A stretch of 21,295 nucleotides of DNA, taken from a virus. The position numbers were made by a program, and so were the translations under genes. Position 1 is the first letter of the stretch; the number at the start of each line of letters is the position of its first letter. The stretch spans positions 1 through 21,295 of the IMG/VR virus record IMGVR_UViG_3300025669_001581; one strand, given 5' to 3'. The notes below the pieces were generated by a model, which was not told the DNA's origin, searched no databases, and saw nothing but the letters and a program-made list of their open reading frames with translations. Shown in pieces: positions 19,883 to 21,295 of the stretch.

Positions 19883-20362
19883 ATGAGGAAACGAGGTCGG
19901 CGCGATGGCATTGAATACGAATTCTTGTGTGGATGCATCTACAATTATTATATTGTCGGCCAGCGGAAAGGACACTGCCCAAAATGTGGTCCCGGAAACT
20001 TGATCGAAGCAGTCCTAAAAAATTGTCAGGATTGCGGAGCAGAATTGAGACTTTCCATCAAAGCCTCAAACCGACTTCGCTGTGATGTTTGCAGCGCCAA
20101 GAAAGTAACCGGCGACCACATGAAATCCAGGAAGCGTAGAAAAACATTGCTACAGGAAGATCATTTGACAATGCGAGAGGCGCAACATGCGTTCCGGCGC
20201 GGTGATCTGGTTGAGAAAACGGCGTCAACTTGTCCGTGCTTGGATTGTCCTATTCTTCCGCTGGACAAAAAAGACAGGCAGGAGTGTAGTGGATGTAAAA
20301 AAAAAGAAGAATATATGGCGCGGAATCACCGGGAAGACATGCAGGGATTTAAAGCTTTTTGA
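19883..20362 (+). CDS. Multi-Cys zinc-ribbon protein (159 aa)
   Basis: GGGAGG lies upstream of ATG 19883. The product is basic and holds Cys pairs C16/C18, C32/C35, C48/C51, C67/C70, C117/C119/C122 and C135/C138, enough for two or three zinc sites (GHCPKCGPG, NCQDCGAE and RLRCDVC are typical knuckles). KSRKRRK is a basic patch. The last 30 codons, starting at KKDRQECSGC, form the beginning of a 205-bp repeat found again at 21091, so the 3' end may have been acquired by recombination. Function unknown. Confidence 0.65.
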   Translation: MRKRGRRDGIEYEFLCGCIYNYYIVGQRKGHCPKCGPGNLIEAVLKNCQDCGAELRLSIKASNRLRCDVCSAKKVTGDHMKSRKRRKTLLQEDHLTMREAQHAFRRGDLVEKTASTCPCLDCPILPLDKKDRQECSGCKKKEEYMARNHREDMQGFKAF

Positions 20363-20473
20363 GAAAAATCAAGCACCGGACGCAAAGGGTGTTGTTATAA
20401 CCCCATGAAAAAGAGTAAACAAATGCAACGGGTGCAAATAGCCGCACCGCTGATTAAAATATTATGTGCTTAC
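20269..20473 (+). repeat. 205-bp direct repeat, copy 1
   Basis: Matches 21091-21295 at a constant offset of 822 with only two visible differences (T/C at 20296, C/G at about 20375). It covers the 3' end of the zinc-ribbon gene and the start of the following non-coding stretch. The true length is unknown because copy 2 runs out of the window. Confidence 0.95.
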
Positions 20474-20527
20474 AAGCACAACCGATCAGGCTGGTTCGAG
20501 TCCAGCTCGTTTGCCGAGATCAGGTGA
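20405..20527 (+). CDS. Possible 40-aa ORF, partly inside the repeat
   Basis: ATG 20405 opens a frame to TGA 20525 (MKKSKQMQRVQIAAPLIKIL, then CAYKHNRSGW and FAEIR). It could be a remnant of an HTH protein, but the ribosome site is far (AAAGGG ~18 nt) and the frame passes straight through a T-arm-like hairpin, where such GWFESS strings arise by chance. Weak. Confidence 0.25.
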   Translation: MKKSKQMQRVQIAAPLIKILCAYKHNRSGWFESSSFAEIR

Positions 20528-20612
20528 AGGACACGGTTCGAGTCCGTGACAGCGTAAGCTAAGGGAGTATCCCGCCAGGTTCGGGAAGGCATGACAGCCA
20601 GGAAAGACTGGC
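20429..20612 (+). ncRNA. Candidate structured RNA with two tRNA T-arm-like hairpins
   Basis: In a GC-richer island, GCTGGTTCGAGTCCAGC (20490-20506) and CACGGTTCGAGTCCGTG (20532-20548) each form a perfect 5-bp stem with the 7-nt loop TTCGAGT, the geometry of a tRNA T-arm. Further hairpins are present: 20429-20449 (GGTGC/GCACC core), TGTGCTT/AAGCACA (20465-20480) and GCCAG/CTGGC (20597-20612). I could not build a complete tRNA around either arm: no convincing anticodon arm or full acceptor stem. It could be tRNA remnants or an unfamiliar RNA. Confidence 0.35.
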
Positions 20613-20697
20613 ACATAATAAAAAGTTGAAGCTTGATATCGCTTTGCTCACCACTTAACAGAATATTATAAAACCTACAAAGGAAGGAATAAAAGCT

Positions 20698-20973
20698 ATG
20701 CCAAAATTTAAAAAAAAACCCGTTGAGATTGAAGCTATGCAATACCTAAATGATGAGTCATCTTATGATATTTTGCATTGGATAAATGAAGGACAGTACA
20801 AGAGAAAACCGGAGGTTCCCTTTGCAACGTGGCTAAGTGGAAAACTAACTATTCCTACACTTGATGGTGATCATGTCGCTAATATTGGTGATTGGATAAT
20901 TAAGGACGCTCGGGGCGAATTTTATTCATGTAAATCTGACATCTTTGAGGCAGAAAACGAACCGGTTTTATAA
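20698..20973 (+). CDS. Small 'PGDWI'-type phage protein (91 aa)
   Basis: ATG 20698 follows AAGGAAGGA. MPKFKKKPVEIEAMQYLND at the start and IGDWIIKDARGEFYSCKSDI plus FEAENEPVL at the end match a widespread phage pattern ('KPv.IeA.q ... PGDWIi.gv.GE.Y.cKPDIFe.tYepv'), here with Ile for Pro before GDWI. It is all-beta in appearance. It lies between the two copies of the 205-bp repeat and so may be a mobile or exchanged cargo. Function of the family is not known to me; it is related to 19604-19879. Confidence 0.75.
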   Translation: MPKFKKKPVEIEAMQYLNDESSYDILHWINEGQYKRKPEVPFATWLSGKLTIPTLDGDHVANIGDWIIKDARGEFYSCKSDIFEAENEPVL

Positions 20974-21045
20974 TCAGTCGTTGCAACGTATGCTCCGCAA
21001 CGCTAAACTTAATTGTTAGCTTTGGGTAAAGGAGGATTGATTAAC

Positions 21046-21111
21046 ATGACGATACCAGAAACAAAAGATAAGCGGGGAGTAGACTGCCGGAAAAGACAGG
21101 CAGGAGTGTAG
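21046..21111 (+). pseudogene. 5' gene fragment joined to repeat copy 2
   Basis: A perfect ribosome site AAAGGAGG precedes ATG 21046, but the frame ends after 21 codons (MTIPETKDKRGVDCRKRQAG), 20 bases inside the second repeat copy. The first 15 codons are unique sequence. It looks like the start of a gene whose remainder was replaced by the repeat in the wrong frame. Confidence 0.5.
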
Positions 21112-21295
21112 TGGATGCAAAAAAAAAGAAGAATATATGGCGCGGAATCACCGGGAAGACATGCAGGGATTTAAAGCTTTTTGAGAAAAATCAAGGACCG
21201 GACGCAAAGGGTGTTGTTATAACCCCATGAAAAAGAGTAAACAAATGCAACGGGTGCAAATAGCCGCACCGCTGATTAAAATATTATGTGCTTAC
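21091..21295 (+). repeat. 205-bp direct repeat, copy 2 (runs off the window)
   Basis: Identical to 20269-20473 except two bases. It continues to the last base of the window, so it may extend into the T-arm-like hairpins seen after copy 1. The upstream border is sharp: bases before 21091 share nothing with those before 20269 beyond the A-run. Confidence 0.95.
21092..21184 (+). pseudogene. Duplicated 3' fragment of the zinc-ribbon gene
   Basis: In frame with copy 1, these bases encode the same ending (KDRQECSGCKKKEEYMARNH, finishing GFKAF and TGA) as 20270-20362, but no start codon or upstream part is present: an in-frame TAG lies at 21080. It is a gene tail carried by the 205-bp repeat. Confidence 0.7.

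Noticed and set aside
20420-20514. A complete tRNA ending at the first T-arm
   Set aside because: CAAATG/CGTTTG can pair as part of an acceptor stem, but the D-arm loop lacks GG, no 5+7+5 anticodon arm forms, and no CCA-like end follows.
20470-20742. 90-codon leftward ORF over the T-arm-like region
   Set aside because: Its ending (LDSNQ-type string) is the usual false translation of tRNA-like sequence, and it overlaps the start of a well-supported rightward gene.
20976-21030. attC-like site (GCTAA...TTAGC and GTTGC...GCAAC inverted repeats)
   Set aside because: The core does not fit GTTRRRY, and there is no integron integrase or cassette array. It is probably a chance or weak terminator-like structure.

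Overview
The window is one contiguous block of an AT-rich, tailed double-stranded DNA bacteriophage or prophage. Evidence includes a tail-fibre gene, a T4-type lysozyme with small membrane and lipoprotein neighbours, a long leftward run of very small tightly packed genes, a divergent control region with a Cro-like protein, and a rightward replication/recombination module. The outer-membrane-type lipoprotein beside the lysozyme points to a Gram-negative host. The exact host cannot be read from the sequence. No integrase, terminase or capsid gene lies in the window, so temperate or virulent lifestyle is unresolved.

Layout. (1) 1-3208, rightward: the 3' part of a tail fibre built from 43-residue Asp-box repeats, a few tiny genes, then a lysis cassette (lysozyme, lipoprotein, two membrane proteins) closed by a strong terminator at 3214-3256. 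(2) 3255-9391, leftward: about twenty small genes with frequent ATGA/GTGA overlaps, read from a consensus-like promoter at 9464-9493. Recognisable members are a C5 cytosine methyltransferase, a stand-alone DUF262 protein, a MazG-like protein, a deoxyribosyltransferase-like protein, an HTH protein and several Cys-rich zinc-ribbon candidates. This looks like the early-left host-takeover or anti-restriction region. (3) 9392-9562: control region with a 20-bp perfect inverted repeat overlapping the leftward -35 box, facing a 53-residue Cro-like gene. (4) 9752-18477, rightward: PolB-type 3'-5' exonuclease, RecA/Sak4-like ATPase with an SSB-like acidic tail, DUF669-like ssDNA-binding candidate, PD-(D/E)XK nuclease, a RecD2 helicase divided into two overlapping genes, an ERCC4-type nuclease, an HTH protein and a Toprim-DUF5906 primase-helicase. 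Together they could supply single-strand annealing or strand exchange, end resection, branch processing, priming and fork unwinding. (5) 18478-18922: AT-rich non-coding stretch with short repeats, a plausible origin. (6) 18923-21295: small Cys-rich or 'PGDWI'-type accessory genes, then a disturbed region with a 205-bp direct repeat, gene fragments and two tRNA T-arm-like hairpins.

Several genes shorter than about 60 codons were found by reading the gaps (for example 1589-1699, 4816-4959, 8385-8528, 9311-9391, 11757-11921, 18923-19096). Start codons were often moved inward to the one with a Shine-Dalgarno (SD) sequence or a stop/start overlap. All functional calls come from visible motifs and remembered family patterns. 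No database search was possible.
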